Of a DNA stretch of 64,000 nt, positions 11,795 to 21,502 are shown one piece after another. The DNA lies in contig JBBCGG010000001.1 of the NCBI GenBank assembly GCA_037200525.1, positions 2,646,501 to 2,710,500 of the forward strand, written 5' to 3'. The notes beneath the pieces were generated by a model that did no database searches, was not told the origin of the DNA, and saw only the letters and a program-made list of their open reading frames with translations. A program made the translations under genes and the position numbers. The DNA comes from Methylocella sp. GTDB lineage: Bacteria > Pseudomonadota > Alphaproteobacteria > Rhizobiales > Beijerinckiaceae. The stretch's first letter is position 1. Each line of letters begins with the position of its first letter.

Positions 11795-12730
11795 TTATTC
11801 CGTCTTGGCGGTCGGCGGGGGGCTTGCTAACGGTGTTCGAGAATCGGCCTCGAGATCTATCGCAAACTCGTAGCTTTGGCCCGGCTGCGCCAAAGTTAGA
11901 GTTACAGGAACGGCGCCGGCGCTGTCCAGCTTTGGCCGCTCCACTTCGACGATCAGGAATTCGTTCGGCCGGTCGCCTTTTTTTGTCTCGAAATACCAGC
12001 CTTCGGGAGCTTCAGCGAATAGGTCGAGCTTTGCGGATTCCGGTTCGCCCGCAACGTGGGCGTCCTCGCGCAAACTCATCCGCCATGTCGGCTTCTCCGC
12101 CTGCTCGTCCCGTTTGACGGCGACCTTGGCGTCGCGCTCGGCCGGCGTGAGCCGCAACGGCACTCTCGTCTCCGCCGCCGTGATCGACGTCTGTTGCGGG
12201 ATGCTTGCGCCTTCGTCGGGGCGCGTAGAAAGCGGCAGCTGAATGTCGGCCGTGACTGGAAGGCAAATCTTGCCGCAGACGGCATATTGCAGGCGTAACG
12301 CCAGAAGCGCCGGGCGCGCCGCGTCTTTTACTGTGACGAGCAACGGGAACGTCACTTCGCCGCTATAACCGAACGCATCCAATCCTGCTTCGTCGATGCG
12401 CGTCGGAATCGGATAGAGAACCTTTACTCCGGCGATGTTTTCTGAGCTGTCGAACACGAAAACGGGAGCGGCGCCGGCGTCGCCCGGCGTCCGCCAATAA
12501 GTGTGCGAGCCGGCATCAAGCCGGACCTCGACGCCGGCCCGGAAGACGCCCTCTACCGGAGCCTGCGCAGCGACGATCAGCCGCGCAGCCGATTTTTTTC
12601 CAGTTATCCACGGGCTCGCGTATGGATCTGCGCTTAAATTCGCCACGAACGCCATTCCAAATAACGCTGCGGCGACGAGCGTCGCGCCGCATCTGGCGAC
12701 CGCCTTGGAAAAATGGAGAGACATTTGCAT
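11795..12730 (-). CDS. Exported DsbD N-terminal-like (DsbC_N) protein
   Basis: This roughly 311-residue protein has a cleavable signal (GATLVAAALFGMAFVANLSADP). Its body resembles the periplasmic alpha domain of DsbD: LIVAAQAPVEGVFRAGVEVRLD, HTYWRTPGDAG, YAVCGKICLPV. The two Cys in CGKIC would be the redox pair; this form lacks the membrane and C-terminal thioredoxin domains, as is common for a Rhizobiales family annotated as protein-disulfide reductase domain. A role in periplasmic thiol or cytochrome maturation is inference. It is divergent from yqgE. Start at 12730 (or 12724) because earlier in-frame codons give no signal peptide. Confidence 0.75.
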   Translation of the reverse strand: MQMSLHFSKAVARCGATLVAAALFGMAFVANLSADPYASPWITGKKSAARLIVAAQAPVEGVFRAGVEVRLDAGSHTYWRTPGDAGAAPVFVFDSSENIAGVKVLYPIPTRIDEAGLDAFGYSGEVTFPLLVTVKDAARPALLALRLQYAVCGKICLPVTADIQLPLSTRPDEGASIPQQTSITAAETRVPLRLTPAERDAKVAVKRDEQAEKPTWRMSLREDAHVAGEPESAKLDLFAEAPEGWYFETKKGDRPNEFLIVEVERPKLDSAGAVPVTLTLAQPGQSYEFAIDLEADSRTPLASPPPTAKTE

Positions 12731-12899
12731 AGGTGATCTGCGATCGCTGGCTGCTTGAGATCTCAACTTATTTTGCATGTAGGGAAGCCGCAACCTACAT
12801 TGCAGTGATGAGGCGAGGCGATACATTGGTGAGACTGACGGTGCACGCGACGGAGATTGAACTGAGGCGGCGCAATTTCGGCGGGATGAGGCGGATAAA

Positions 12900-13520
12900 A
12901 TGGGATCGATAAAGCCTCCTGAAGGTGAAGGGCGCGGCTGGTGCGGCTATCTTGACGGGCAATTGCTCGTCGCTATGCCCGGCGCGCAGGACAACCGATT
13001 TGCCCGTTCGGTGATTTACCTTTGCGCTCATTCCGAAGAGGGGGCGATGGGAATCATCGTCAATCGCCCCGCGCGCAAAGTGACCTTTTCCGAACTTCTG
13101 GTTCAACTCGAGGTGATTGGTCCCGACGAGGCGATTCGCTTGCCGGCGCAAGCTGGCGCGGTTCAGGTTCTGAAAGGCGGCCCGGTCGACACGGGCAGGG
13201 GCTTTGTTCTCCATTCCAATGATTTTTTTATTGACAATTCGACTTTGCCGATCGATGGCGGCGTATCCTTGACCGCGACGATCGACATTCTGCGCGCCAT
13301 TGCGCGCGGAGATGGCCCTGACCAAGCGCTTCTTGCATTGGGTTATGCCGGTTGGTCGCCGGGGCAACTCGAAGCCGAGATGCAGCACAATGGCTGGATC
13401 AATATTCCTGCCGATCCGGATCTGATTTTCGATCAGGCTTTGGGCTCAAAATATGAGCGCGCGCTGCATAAGGTCGGTATTGATCTTGGGCGGCTGTCAT
13501 CCGAGGCGGGACACGCCTGA
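12900..13520 (+). CDS. YqgE/AlgH family protein
   Basis: A 206-residue cytoplasmic protein of the UPF0301 family. The hallmarks are present: [24 protein letters not shown] near the N-terminus, then [10 protein letters not shown], the [14 protein letters not shown] motif, and [15 protein letters not shown]. The biochemical role is not settled in the literature I know. GGCGGATAAA precedes the ATG, which is a weak ribosome site. It lies head to head with the DsbD-like gene, a neighbourhood common in this order. Confidence 0.92.
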   Translation: MGSIKPPEGEGRGWCGYLDGQLLVAMPGAQDNRFARSVIYLCAHSEEGAMGIIVNRPARKVTFSELLVQLEVIGPDEAIRLPAQAGAVQVLKGGPVDTGRGFVLHSNDFFIDNSTLPIDGGVSLTATIDILRAIARGDGPDQALLALGYAGWSPGQLEAEMQHNGWINIPADPDLIFDQALGSKYERALHKVGIDLGRLSSEAGHA

Positions 13521-13575
13521 GGCATCGGCCTGCATCGATCACCAGCTCCAGCGTGGAGGGTGCGCGGTTGTCGCC

Positions 13576-16458
13576 TCAGGCCGCTATGGTTGCGGCGCCA
13601 ACCAGTTTCCGCGCCTCCATCGCGTTGATCGGATTGCCGAACGCGAAGCCCTGCGCATATTCGCAGCCGAGCTGGTAAAGCTCGATGGCGTCGGATTCGG
13701 CCTCGGCTCCTTCAGCGACCACCTCCATGCCAAGGTCATGCGCTAGCGTCACCATCGAACGCAGGATGACAGGGCGCGCGCCTGTTCCGGTCTGGCGCAC
13801 GAAGGATCGATCGATCTTGATGGTGTCAAAGGGAAAGCGTTGCAAATAGGCGAGCGACGAATAGCCGGCGCCAAAATCATCGAGGGAAAGCCCGGCCCCG
13901 AGGTCGCGGATGCGAGTCAGAATTTGCGCCGCGTATTCCGGGTTCTCCATGACGAGGCTTTCGGTCAGCTCAAGTTTCAAAGTGCCTCGGCTGACTTCAA
14001 CGCGCGACAGCACCGCCTTGACGTCCTGCACGAGCTCGTGCCGGAGCAATTGCCGCGAAGACACATTGACGCTGGCGAACATGGGCGGATCGACATCAAG
14101 CGCGCGCTGCCAGGCGGATAGTTCGCGCGCGGTGCGCTCCAGCGCGAAGATGCAGAGATCAACGATAATGCCGGTTTCTTCGGCGACCTCTGTGAATTCG
14201 CTTGGGTTGAGGCGGCCAAGACGCGGGTGATCCCACCGCAGCTGCGCCTCGAAACCTGCGACCGTACGATCCTCGAGCCGCACGATCGGCTGAAAATAGA
14301 CCTTCATTTCGCCGCGCTCGAGCGCGCGGCCGAGATCGGCGGCAAGGCCAAAGCGATCTGAGCGCAGGGTCCGCATTGTGGCTTTGAACACTTCGATGCG
14401 ATCGCCGCCCATGCGCTTGCCATGCCGCATGGCGATCTCTGCATCTTTCAGCATGTCCTCGCGCTTGGCGTGCAATTGTGGATCGTAAAGCGCGATGCCG
14501 ATCGAGGCCGTCAGCGGAATTTCCTTGTCTCCATAGGTCACTGGAGTTGAAGCGACGCGGCGAACCACATTGGCGAGAGCGGTGATTTGATCGGTATCGG
14601 ATTCCGAAATGATCAAGGCGGCGAATTGATCGCCCGAAAGGCGCGCCAGCGTGTCTTGCGGTTTTAGAATGCGGCCGAGACGACGCGCCAAGGTGAGTAG
14701 AATCGAATCGCCGGCGGAAAGCCCCACCGCCTCATTGATTTGTTTGAAGCGATCGATGTCGATGCTGATGACGGTCGGCCGGATTTGGGGATCGGTCTGC
14801 GCGAACGCCAGCGCCGCTTCGAGGCGATCAAAGAAGAGCTCGCGATTGGGCAAGCCGGTCAGATTGTCGTGCACCGCGTCATGCAGCAGCCGTTCCTCGG
14901 CGATCTTGCTCTCGGTGACGTCGCTGAGCGCGCCGACGACGCGCAACACCTCGCCATCGAGGCCGATTACCGGCCGCGCCTTCATGCGGAACCAGAAATG
15001 CTGGCCATCGGCCGCCCGCAGGCGAAAGTCCTGATTGATCCGGCCCCGCCTCTGTTCGAGCATTGCATCGAGACAGGCGCGATATCGATCCCGCTCGAGC
15101 GGATGCAAGACGTCGAGCCAAATGGAGGCGGGCCCTTCGAGCGAACCGCGGGGCAGGCCCAATTGGGCCTCGACCTCTGGGCTGACGAAGACCCGGTCGG
15201 CGGCGACATCCCAATCGAAGATGATGTCGCCGCTTCCCGTAAGGGCGAGCGCCTTGCGTTCGACATCGGATATGGCGCCCTGGCCAAGGACGCCGCCGAC
15301 GAAGGCATTTTGCATGATCGTGAAGCCGATCAACATCACGATGAGCACGAGGCCGCCGATAAGCGCGGGCGAGACGAGATCGTTGGTCAGGGTCCCGGTT
15401 ACGGTGAAGGCGGCGCCGATGATCCAGGCGAGCAACAGGAACCATGTCGGAATGAGCATAACCGCGCGGTCATAGCCATGCATGGCGAGATAGAGCACGA
15501 GGACGAAGCCGACGACGCCGATTGTCGCCAGCGAGATGCGCGCAACGCCTGCGGCGACAGGCGCGTCATAGACCGAAAGGCCAACCAAGGCGAGCAGGAA
15601 GACCAGCCAGATGGCGGCGACATGCGAGGCCCGCACATGCCAGCGATTGAGGTTCAGATACGCGAACAGAAAGACCAACAGCGTCGCCGCGAGAACCGTC
15701 TCCGTTCCGGCGCGCCAGATCCGGTCGGATTGACCGTCGGTGCCAAAAATCTTCCCCCAGAAGCCAAAGTCGATGCAGACATAAGCGAGCACGGTCCAGG
15801 CGAGCGCCGCGGCGGCCGGAAAAATCACCGCCCCCTTGACGACGAAGACGATGGTGAGAAAGAGCGCCAGCAACCCAGCGACGCCGATGACGATGCCCTT
15901 ATAAAGGGAGAGGCTGGTCATTCTGTCTTTATAGGCGTCGGGTTGCCAAAGATGGAGCTGCGGCAGGTTCGGTGTGCGCAATTCCGCGACATAAGTGACC
16001 GTCGTCGCCGGATCGAGGGTCAGCCGGAAAACGTCGGCGTCGGCGTTTTCCTCGCGCTCCGGGGCAAAACCCTGACTGGCGGTAATCGCGGAAATGCGCG
16101 AGGCGCCGAGATCGGGCCAGACGACGCCGGAGCCGACCAGCCGGAAGTGCGGCGCAACGATCAATCTCTCGATTTGTTCGCTGGTGTCATTGGTCAGCGC
16201 GAAGACGATCCAATTTGGCCGCCTTCCTTCCTCTCTGGCGCGCACCTCGATGCGGCGAACGATGCCATCGGAGCCAGGCGCGGTCGAGACGAGCAGGCGG
16301 TCGCCGGCCGAATGATAGCTTTCGATCGCCTTGGTGAGATCGATTACCTGGGCATCGAGCGGAACCCTAATCGATTCGATCGCCTTGGCCGGAAGCAGCC
16401 CGCCGCAAAGCGCCGCAATGAAGATCAGGCAACGGAGATAAAGCGCGATGCTCGGCAA
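13576..16458 (-). CDS. Membrane-bound 7TMR-PAS-GGDEF-EAL protein
   Basis: A 960-residue cyclic-di-GMP signalling protein. Order: signal peptide (1-25), a periplasmic 7TMR-DISM-like beta domain (about 30-180), seven membrane helices (about 185-390), a PAS domain with PAC segment (about 400-525), GGDEF (about 535-700) and EAL (about 720-955). The GGDEF signature is degenerate, SGDQF at 608-612, so cyclase activity is unlikely. EAL reads EAQ at 737-739, but the metal and catalytic residues look present (NVSSRQL, ELTES, DDFGAGYSS, IKIDRSFV, VVAEGAE), so a phosphodiesterase or sensor role is plausible. Periplasmic signal unknown. Converges on yqgE. Confidence 0.92.
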   Translation of the reverse strand: MPSIALYLRCLIFIAALCGGLLPAKAIESIRVPLDAQVIDLTKAIESYHSAGDRLLVSTAPGSDGIVRRIEVRAREEGRRPNWIVFALTNDTSEQIERLIVAPHFRLVGSGVVWPDLGASRISAITASQGFAPEREENADADVFRLTLDPATTVTYVAELRTPNLPQLHLWQPDAYKDRMTSLSLYKGIVIGVAGLLALFLTIVFVVKGAVIFPAAAALAWTVLAYVCIDFGFWGKIFGTDGQSDRIWRAGTETVLAATLLVFLFAYLNLNRWHVRASHVAAIWLVFLLALVGLSVYDAPVAAGVARISLATIGVVGFVLVLYLAMHGYDRAVMLIPTWFLLLAWIIGAAFTVTGTLTNDLVSPALIGGLVLIVMLIGFTIMQNAFVGGVLGQGAISDVERKALALTGSGDIIFDWDVAADRVFVSPEVEAQLGLPRGSLEGPASIWLDVLHPLERDRYRACLDAMLEQRRGRINQDFRLRAADGQHFWFRMKARPVIGLDGEVLRVVGALSDVTESKIAEERLLHDAVHDNLTGLPNRELFFDRLEAALAFAQTDPQIRPTVISIDIDRFKQINEAVGLSAGDSILLTLARRLGRILKPQDTLARLSGDQFAALIISESDTDQITALANVVRRVASTPVTYGDKEIPLTASIGIALYDPQLHAKREDMLKDAEIAMRHGKRMGGDRIEVFKATMRTLRSDRFGLAADLGRALERGEMKVYFQPIVRLEDRTVAGFEAQLRWDHPRLGRLNPSEFTEVAEETGIIVDLCIFALERTARELSAWQRALDVDPPMFASVNVSSRQLLRHELVQDVKAVLSRVEVSRGTLKLELTESLVMENPEYAAQILTRIRDLGAGLSLDDFGAGYSSLAYLQRFPFDTIKIDRSFVRQTGTGARPVILRSMVTLAHDLGMEVVAEGAEAESDAIELYQLGCEYAQGFAFGNPINAMEARKLVGAATIAA

Positions 16459-16763
16459 ATGTGGTCTGTCCTGCCTGTCGAATAGGTGCGGGAGAAAATG
16501 AATAGTTCAAGGTTGACCGTAACGAAGACTGGTAAGGCCTATGCCGCCATCGGGCAAGACCCCTGCAACTAATGAGCGATTGGGTCAGTTTTGAGGTGCA
16601 TCCCTGTGATCAGGATGATTTATCCGCAAGCCTCAGAATGCGTCCGGCGGCGACTGCGGCGGGGCGGCAAGAAACAGATTTATACAGCGATAAGCTTCCA
16701 TCGAATGCTATGGTTCATGATGGACATCCCATCATGGCTCGTTTTCGCCGCCTGGCGCATCGC
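16459..16763. other. Upstream region of the GGDEF/EAL gene
   Basis: A 305-bp gap between two minus-strand genes. It must hold the 3' end of the GNAT gene and the promoter of the GGDEF/EAL gene. No convincing hairpin, promoter or small gene was seen; frames here overlap the GNAT gene antisense. Confidence 0.35.
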
Positions 16764-17375
16764 TCATGGTTTGCCCTGACGCGGCAGGCGCAGAGGCGCC
16801 GGGTCAGACTCGAGCAATGCATAAAGCAGGTGATCCTCCCAGACTCCATTGATGCGCAGATAAGCGCGGGCGTAGCCTTCGCGGGTGAAGCCCATTCGCT
16901 CCAGCAGCCGGATCGAGGCTCCGTTGTGGGGCAGACAGGAGGCCTCGATGCGATGCAGGCGAAGCGTGCCGAAAGCAAAGCCGACCGCCGCCTTGACCGC
17001 ACGCGACATAAAACCTTGCTGCGCGTTGGGGGCGCCTATCCAATAGCCGAGGGTTGTCGCCTGGACGACGCCTCGCTTGATCTGGCCGAGCGTCAGTCCG
17101 CCGAGCAGCATGTCGTCATCGCGAAAAACGAGAAACGGAAAGGCTTCGTTGTTCTCGATCTCCTGCATGTGGCGGCGCACGCGGCGTCGGAACGAGGCTC
17201 GCGTCAGATCATCGGGCGGCCAGGTCGGCTCCCAGGGCGTTAGAAAAGCGCGGCTGCATTCGCGCAGCGCCGCCCAGGCCTCGAAGTCGCGCATTTCGGG
17301 CGGCCGCAGATAAATGCCTTCGCCACGCACGAAAGGAGCGCTTTCACTGGTCGGCCCGAGTCGAAATAGAGCCAA
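16764..17375 (-). CDS. RimJ/RimL-type GNAT acetyltransferase
   Basis: A 203-residue acetyltransferase of the RimJ/RimL branch, likely acting on protein N-termini or small amines. It shows EGIYLRPPEMRDFEAWAALR at the start, the acetyl-CoA pyrophosphate loop region GYWIGAPNAQQGFMSRAV, and the closing LERMGFTREGYARAYLRING found in this family. The 12-bp gap to the upstream M16 peptidase gene indicates co-transcription with thrC-M16. The substrate is unknown. Confidence 0.88.
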   Translation of the reverse strand: MALFRLGPTSESAPFVRGEGIYLRPPEMRDFEAWAALRECSRAFLTPWEPTWPPDDLTRASFRRRVRRHMQEIENNEAFPFLVFRDDDMLLGGLTLGQIKRGVVQATTLGYWIGAPNAQQGFMSRAVKAAVGFAFGTLRLHRIEASCLPHNGASIRLLERMGFTREGYARAYLRINGVWEDHLLYALLESDPAPLRLPRQGKP

Positions 17376-17387
17376 TAGGCCGATCCT

Positions 17388-18653
17388 TCAAATGGCGCGC
17401 AGCCGGTCGGCGACGCGGTCGGGAGCATAGACCTTGCTGACCGGCCCAATCGCCGCGACGGTTGGAGTCGAAGTCAGCGCGCCTGCGCCAGCGCGGCGGA
17501 TGTGCGCAATATCCAGACAGTCGATGCCAGCAATGATTTCCTCTCGCGTTAGAACGCGATCGAAAGCCATCAATTGCCGGGCGATCTGCTCGCATCGGGC
17601 GGATGGCGACTCAAGCGCGGCGAGAAGCGAGACCTTCATCTGCGCCTTGGCGCGCCGCGCCTCGGCTTCGCTCAAGTTTTGCGCCGCTTCGGCGAGGCAA
17701 TCCAGCGCCACCGGCATCAATTCCGCGACATCCTTGGCGCCCGTTGCGGCATAAAAACCAAACAGCCCGGTATCGGAATAACCCCAGTGAAATGCGTGGA
17801 TGGAGTAAGCAAGGCCGCGCGTCTCGCGCACCTCCTGGAACAGACGCGAGGACATGCCGCCGCCAACCGCATTGGCAAATACCTGGAGCGCATAGAAATC
17901 GTCATGGCCATAGGCCAGTCCCTCGAAACCGATGACGATATGGGCTTGTTCGAGCCGGCGTTTGAGGCGGACTTCGCCGCCAAGATACTGCGCCGGCGGC
18001 AGGTTCTGCGGCGCCATCTCAAGGGAAAGGCCAGAAAAGCGCTTTTCAGCCTCGTCGCAAATGCGGTCGTGCTCAACCGCTCCGGCGGCGCCAATCACAG
18101 TCGCGAGGCTGCTGTAATGTCTGTCGAGATAGGCCCCGATCGCATCCCGGCTGAAGTGCGAGATCTGCTCGGGCGTGCCGAGGATAGGCCTGCCGATCGG
18201 CTGATCGGGAAATGCGGAGGCGTTGAAAAGATCGAAGACCAGATCGTCGGGCGTATCTTCGACCGCGCCGATTTCCTGAAGGATGACGCCTTTTTCGCGC
18301 TCCAATTCCGCGGCGTCGAATATGCTATCGGTGAGGATGTCGGCGAGAATGTCGAGCGCCAGCGGCGCGTCTTCGGCGAGCATATGGGCGTAATAGGCGG
18401 TATGTTCCGTGCTGGTCGCGGCGTTGAGATCGCCGCCCGCCGTCTCGATTTCCTCGGCGATTGCGCGCGCCGAGCGTCGCCGGGTGCCCTTGAAGGCCAT
18501 ATGCTCCAGGAGATGCGAAAGCCCGTGTTCGCTCGGGCGCTCGTGGCGCGAGCCGGCCTTGACCCAGACGCCGAGCGAGGCGGTTTCGAGATGCGGCATC
18601 TCGTCAGTGACGATGCGCAGGCCGGAGGGCAAAGTGGTGATCCGCGCGCTCAT
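17388..18653 (-). CDS. M16 family zinc metallopeptidase (MPP-like)
   Basis: A 421-residue protein related to the mitochondrial processing peptidase beta subunit and bacterial PqqL/YmxG-type proteases. The inverted zinc motif HLLEH is at 47-51 and the distal Glu lies in EREKGVILQEIGAVEDTPDD. The second, inactive half follows (GGEVRLKRRLEQAHIVIGFEG; GGMSSRLFQEVRE; RGLAYSIHAFH). It overlaps the thrC stop by four bases, so translation is coupled. The conserved linkage with thrC in Rhizobiales does not explain its role; processing of exported peptides is inference. Confidence 0.93.
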   Translation of the reverse strand: MSARITTLPSGLRIVTDEMPHLETASLGVWVKAGSRHERPSEHGLSHLLEHMAFKGTRRRSARAIAEEIETAGGDLNAATSTEHTAYYAHMLAEDAPLALDILADILTDSIFDAAELEREKGVILQEIGAVEDTPDDLVFDLFNASAFPDQPIGRPILGTPEQISHFSRDAIGAYLDRHYSSLATVIGAAGAVEHDRICDEAEKRFSGLSLEMAPQNLPPAQYLGGEVRLKRRLEQAHIVIGFEGLAYGHDDFYALQVFANAVGGGMSSRLFQEVRETRGLAYSIHAFHWGYSDTGLFGFYAATGAKDVAELMPVALDCLAEAAQNLSEAEARRAKAQMKVSLLAALESPSARCEQIARQLMAFDRVLTREEIIAGIDCLDIAHIRRAGAGALTSTPTVAAIGPVSKVYAPDRVADRLRAI

Positions 18654-20107
18654 GATGCGGCCCTCGCCGCAGGCGCGGCGGCGCTCTGCGAGACTCTTGC
18701 GTGGATAAAATGCTCGATTTCAGTCTGATCGTTCGGCAGAATTGAAAAATGCTCCTGTTTGTCGAGTAATCCGGCAAGATGGCCGGGTAAAGGCGGCCGG
18801 AAGCCGACGGCGGCCTCGATCGCATCGGGAAATTTGGCGGGATGCGCTGTGCCGAGGACGACGAGGGGAGTTTTGCTCCGCCGCGCTTCAGCGTGTCGGC
18901 GCGCCGCATTGAGGCCAACCGCCGTATGCGGATCGCATAAATAGCCGGCATCGCGCCAAAGTCCCGCGATTTCCCGCGTGGTCTGCGCTTCGCCGACGCT
19001 GAATGCGTCGAACTCGGCGCGAATGGCCTCGAGGGGGACGGGGTCGATGGCGAAGCTGCGAGATTGCTGTAGCTGCGCCATTTTCCTGCGCACCGCGCCG
19101 GCCTCGCGCCCATATGCCTCAAACAGAAGCCGCTCGAAATTCGATGAAACCTGAATATCCATCGATGGCGATTGCGTCGCATGGACCCCGGTCACGGCAT
19201 AGGTCCCGCTGGCGACGGCGCGGGGCAGAATATCGTTGGAGTTGGCGGCGATGACGAGCCGGTCGATCGGCAGACCGATGCGCTTCGCAATCCAGCCCGC
19301 GAAAATATCGCCGAAATTGCCCGTCGGCGTAACGAAGGATATTGGCCGATGCGGGGCGCCGAGAGCGACGGCGCTGGTAAAATAATAGACGGTCTGGGCG
19401 AGGATGCGGGCCCAGTTAATCGAGTTGACGCCGCAAAGATTCAGCTCTTCGCGCAGAGCCTTGTTGTTGAATAAGGCTTTGATGGATGCTTGTGCGTCGT
19501 CAAAAGTTCCCTCGATCGCGATGGCGTGAATATTGTCGGCCTCGACCGTCGTCATCTGGCGGCGCTGCACATCGGAGACCCGGCCGTGCGGATAGAGAAT
19601 GAACACGTCGACCTGCGGCAGACCACGAAAAGCCTCGATCGCCGCAGCGCCGGTATCGCCCGAGGTCGCGCCGACAATGGTCGCCCTCTCGCCGTGCGTT
19701 TTTAGGGCGTGGTCGATGAGGCGCGCAAGGAGCTGCATCGCGAGGTCCTTGAACGCCAAGGTCGGGCCATGAAACAGTTCGAGCGCGAAGAGATTATCGT
19801 CCAGTTGCGCGAGCGGAGCGATAGCGGGATGCCGAAAGGTCGCGTAGGCGGCGTCGATCATCGAGCGCAAGGCGGAGGCCTCGATTTCGCCCGCCAGGAA
19901 AGGCGACAAGACCGCCTCGGCGACATCCGCATAGGATTGGCCGGCGAAACCCGCGATCTCGTCTACGCTGAATTGGGGATAGGATTGCGGCAGATAAAGG
20001 CCGCCGTCAGGCGCGAGGCCGGCGAGCAGCGTCTGCACGAAAGAGAGCGGAGCGGCCTCGCCGCGCGTCGAAATATATTTCACAGGACGATCAGGGCTCC
20101 AAAGCAA
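18650..20107 (-). CDS. thrC: Threonine synthase
   Basis: ThrC converts O-phosphohomoserine to threonine, a PLP fold-type II enzyme. The 485-residue length fits the long class I form. The PLP lysine is in FHGPTLAFKDLAMQ and the phosphate cup in GATSGDTGAA. The start MLWSPDRPVKYISTRG could be trimmed; the likely family start is the MKYISTRG region, but the next Val/Met choice is not marked by a clear ribosome site. The last four bases overlap the M16 gene. SURF1 is about 115 bp upstream on the same strand. Confidence 0.95.
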   Translation of the reverse strand: MLWSPDRPVKYISTRGEAAPLSFVQTLLAGLAPDGGLYLPQSYPQFSVDEIAGFAGQSYADVAEAVLSPFLAGEIEASALRSMIDAAYATFRHPAIAPLAQLDDNLFALELFHGPTLAFKDLAMQLLARLIDHALKTHGERATIVGATSGDTGAAAIEAFRGLPQVDVFILYPHGRVSDVQRRQMTTVEADNIHAIAIEGTFDDAQASIKALFNNKALREELNLCGVNSINWARILAQTVYYFTSAVALGAPHRPISFVTPTGNFGDIFAGWIAKRIGLPIDRLVIAANSNDILPRAVASGTYAVTGVHATQSPSMDIQVSSNFERLLFEAYGREAGAVRRKMAQLQQSRSFAIDPVPLEAIRAEFDAFSVGEAQTTREIAGLWRDAGYLCDPHTAVGLNAARRHAEARRSKTPLVVLGTAHPAKFPDAIEAAVGFRPPLPGHLAGLLDKQEHFSILPNDQTEIEHFIHARVSQSAAAPAARAAS

Positions 20108-20222
20108 ACGGCGATTTCAGTTATCTAACATAGATCACCGAGGCCAGCTGCAAACAGAAAATCATCGGCGCCGATTTTACAGCGCCGCTTTAGGCGAAAA
20201 GGATTCCGCTTCAGTGGGGCGG

Positions 20223-20978
20223 TTAGCGCTTTTGCCGGGCGAAGGCGATAAAGACCCCAAGCAGCGCCAAAGCAAGGCCGAACCACGTCAAGGCGTAAGA
20301 CAAATGGTTGTTGGGAAAGGCGAGTGCGGTCGCGCCGCCTTTCGGCCAGCCGCCGGGGGGGAGGGGCGCGGCGTCCGCGTCTATGTTGAAGGGCGCGGCG
20401 TTAGAGAGGCCGAAATGCGCCGCGATCAAGGCCGGATCGCGAGTGAAATACTGCCCGGTTGCGGGATTGTCTGCGGGGGTAAAAAAATTGCGGGATTCAG
20501 GTTGCCGCATCAATCCCGTGATGTGGTTCGGACCTTCGGTCTGCCCGGCGAGGCGCGCGCCGGGCATTTTGTTGGCCTCCGTCACGAAGCCGCGATTGAC
20601 GATGACATAGGCTCCCGAGGCGAGCCTCAGCGGGGTCAGGACAAGATAGCCGGGTTCTTGCATCAGGCCGCCGCCGGAGGGGCGAAAAACCAGCGCCTCT
20701 TTGTCGTTTTCCAGCGTTCCATCGAGTTCGACGTGGCGATATTCATAAGACTGCGGGTCGAGGCTCGGCCATTGATTGGGGGCGGGCAGGGGCGTCGGGG
20801 GCGCTTTCGCGCGCGCTTCGATCTGCGCGATCAATCCTTCTTTCCAGGCGAGCCTCTGCAATTGCCAAATGCCGAGCGAGACCAGAAAGGCGCAACAAAG
20901 ACCGGTAAAGAGGGCCGGCCAGAACAAGCGCGTGCGAAAGAGGTTCGCTCCAATGCGGCCGGTGGCTGACGTCTCCAT
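20223..20978 (-). CDS. SURF1 family cytochrome oxidase assembly protein
   Basis: SURF1 helps insert heme a during assembly of aa3 oxidase in the inner membrane. The protein of about 251 residues has the expected plan: N-terminal helix (LFWPALFTGLCCAFLVSLGIWQLQRL), periplasmic domain with YEYRHVELDGTL, GAYVIVNRGFV and the C-terminal helix (LSYALTWFGLALALLGVFIAF). The frame is open to 21149, but family proteins start shortly before the first helix, hence 20978. In relatives it usually lies just after ctaE; here the NRPS island separates it from ctaE by almost 18 kb. Confidence 0.9.
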   Translation of the reverse strand: METSATGRIGANLFRTRLFWPALFTGLCCAFLVSLGIWQLQRLAWKEGLIAQIEARAKAPPTPLPAPNQWPSLDPQSYEYRHVELDGTLENDKEALVFRPSGGGLMQEPGYLVLTPLRLASGAYVIVNRGFVTEANKMPGARLAGQTEGPNHITGLMRQPESRNFFTPADNPATGQYFTRDPALIAAHFGLSNAAPFNIDADAAPLPPGGWPKGGATALAFPNNHLSYALTWFGLALALLGVFIAFARQKR

Positions 20979-21437
20979 TTTCAACTTCGAGCCGCCTCGT
21001 TCCGCCTTGATGCAACGCTGCCGGACGGCCAGAACGCCCTCCAAGGAATGCAAAAGGCCGATGCGGACAGCGAGAGTCAAGGGAAGAAATAACGCCGGAT
21101 GAGCCCGCATCGGCGGCTCATACATCGGCGAAGTCGAGGCCAAGTCCACAAAGGTCGCAACTCGGCGCTCATTTGGTCAAAAAGATTGCCGCGGTCGCGC
21201 TAAAGACGTTGTCCTGAATTTTCCATTATGAGAATTGACTGATTGCAATAATCGTCACGCCAACTCATCACGCATCCTTGAAAGCTCATTTGGTTTAAAT
21301 TAGAAAATGATTGCTCAACGATGCGGCGCGCTTCCTTTTTTGGGTCCGGCGCGCAATGGTCTCATCCAAGGACTGCTGCTTTTTTCGATTATGTCTGTTT
21401 ACGCCGACAAGGAGCGCTTAAATGGGTTATGCATTAT

Positions 21438-21465
21438 TTGCGAAAATCGGCGATGATCGTATGAT
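21438..21465 (+). promoter_or_regulatory. Candidate promoter for the NRPS/PKS operon
   Basis: TTGCGA (21438-21443) and TATGAT (21460-21465) are 16 bases apart, about 160 bp upstream of the first synthase start. A five-base inverted repeat, TGATC-GTAT-GATCA at 21454-21467, covers the -10 and could be an operator. Confidence 0.35.
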
Positions 21466-21487
21466 CAGATTGCATAATTGTCTTTAA

Positions 21488-21502
21488 ACAATTTTAAATT
21501 GT
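21488..21502. promoter_or_regulatory. AT-rich palindrome, possible operator
   Basis: ACAATTT and AAATTGT form perfect seven-base arms around a single T, about 20 bp downstream of the candidate -10. The size and symmetry suit a dimeric regulator, but no cognate regulator gene is nearby. Confidence 0.35.

Noticed and set aside
14740-16485. Long plus-strand frame (581 codons) within the GGDEF/EAL gene
   Set aside because: Shadow of the minus-strand gene; composition is Asp/Arg/Glu-rich as expected of antisense of a GC-rich membrane protein.
16572-17243. Plus-strand frame of 223 codons
   Set aside because: Antisense to the GNAT gene, which has clear family motifs.
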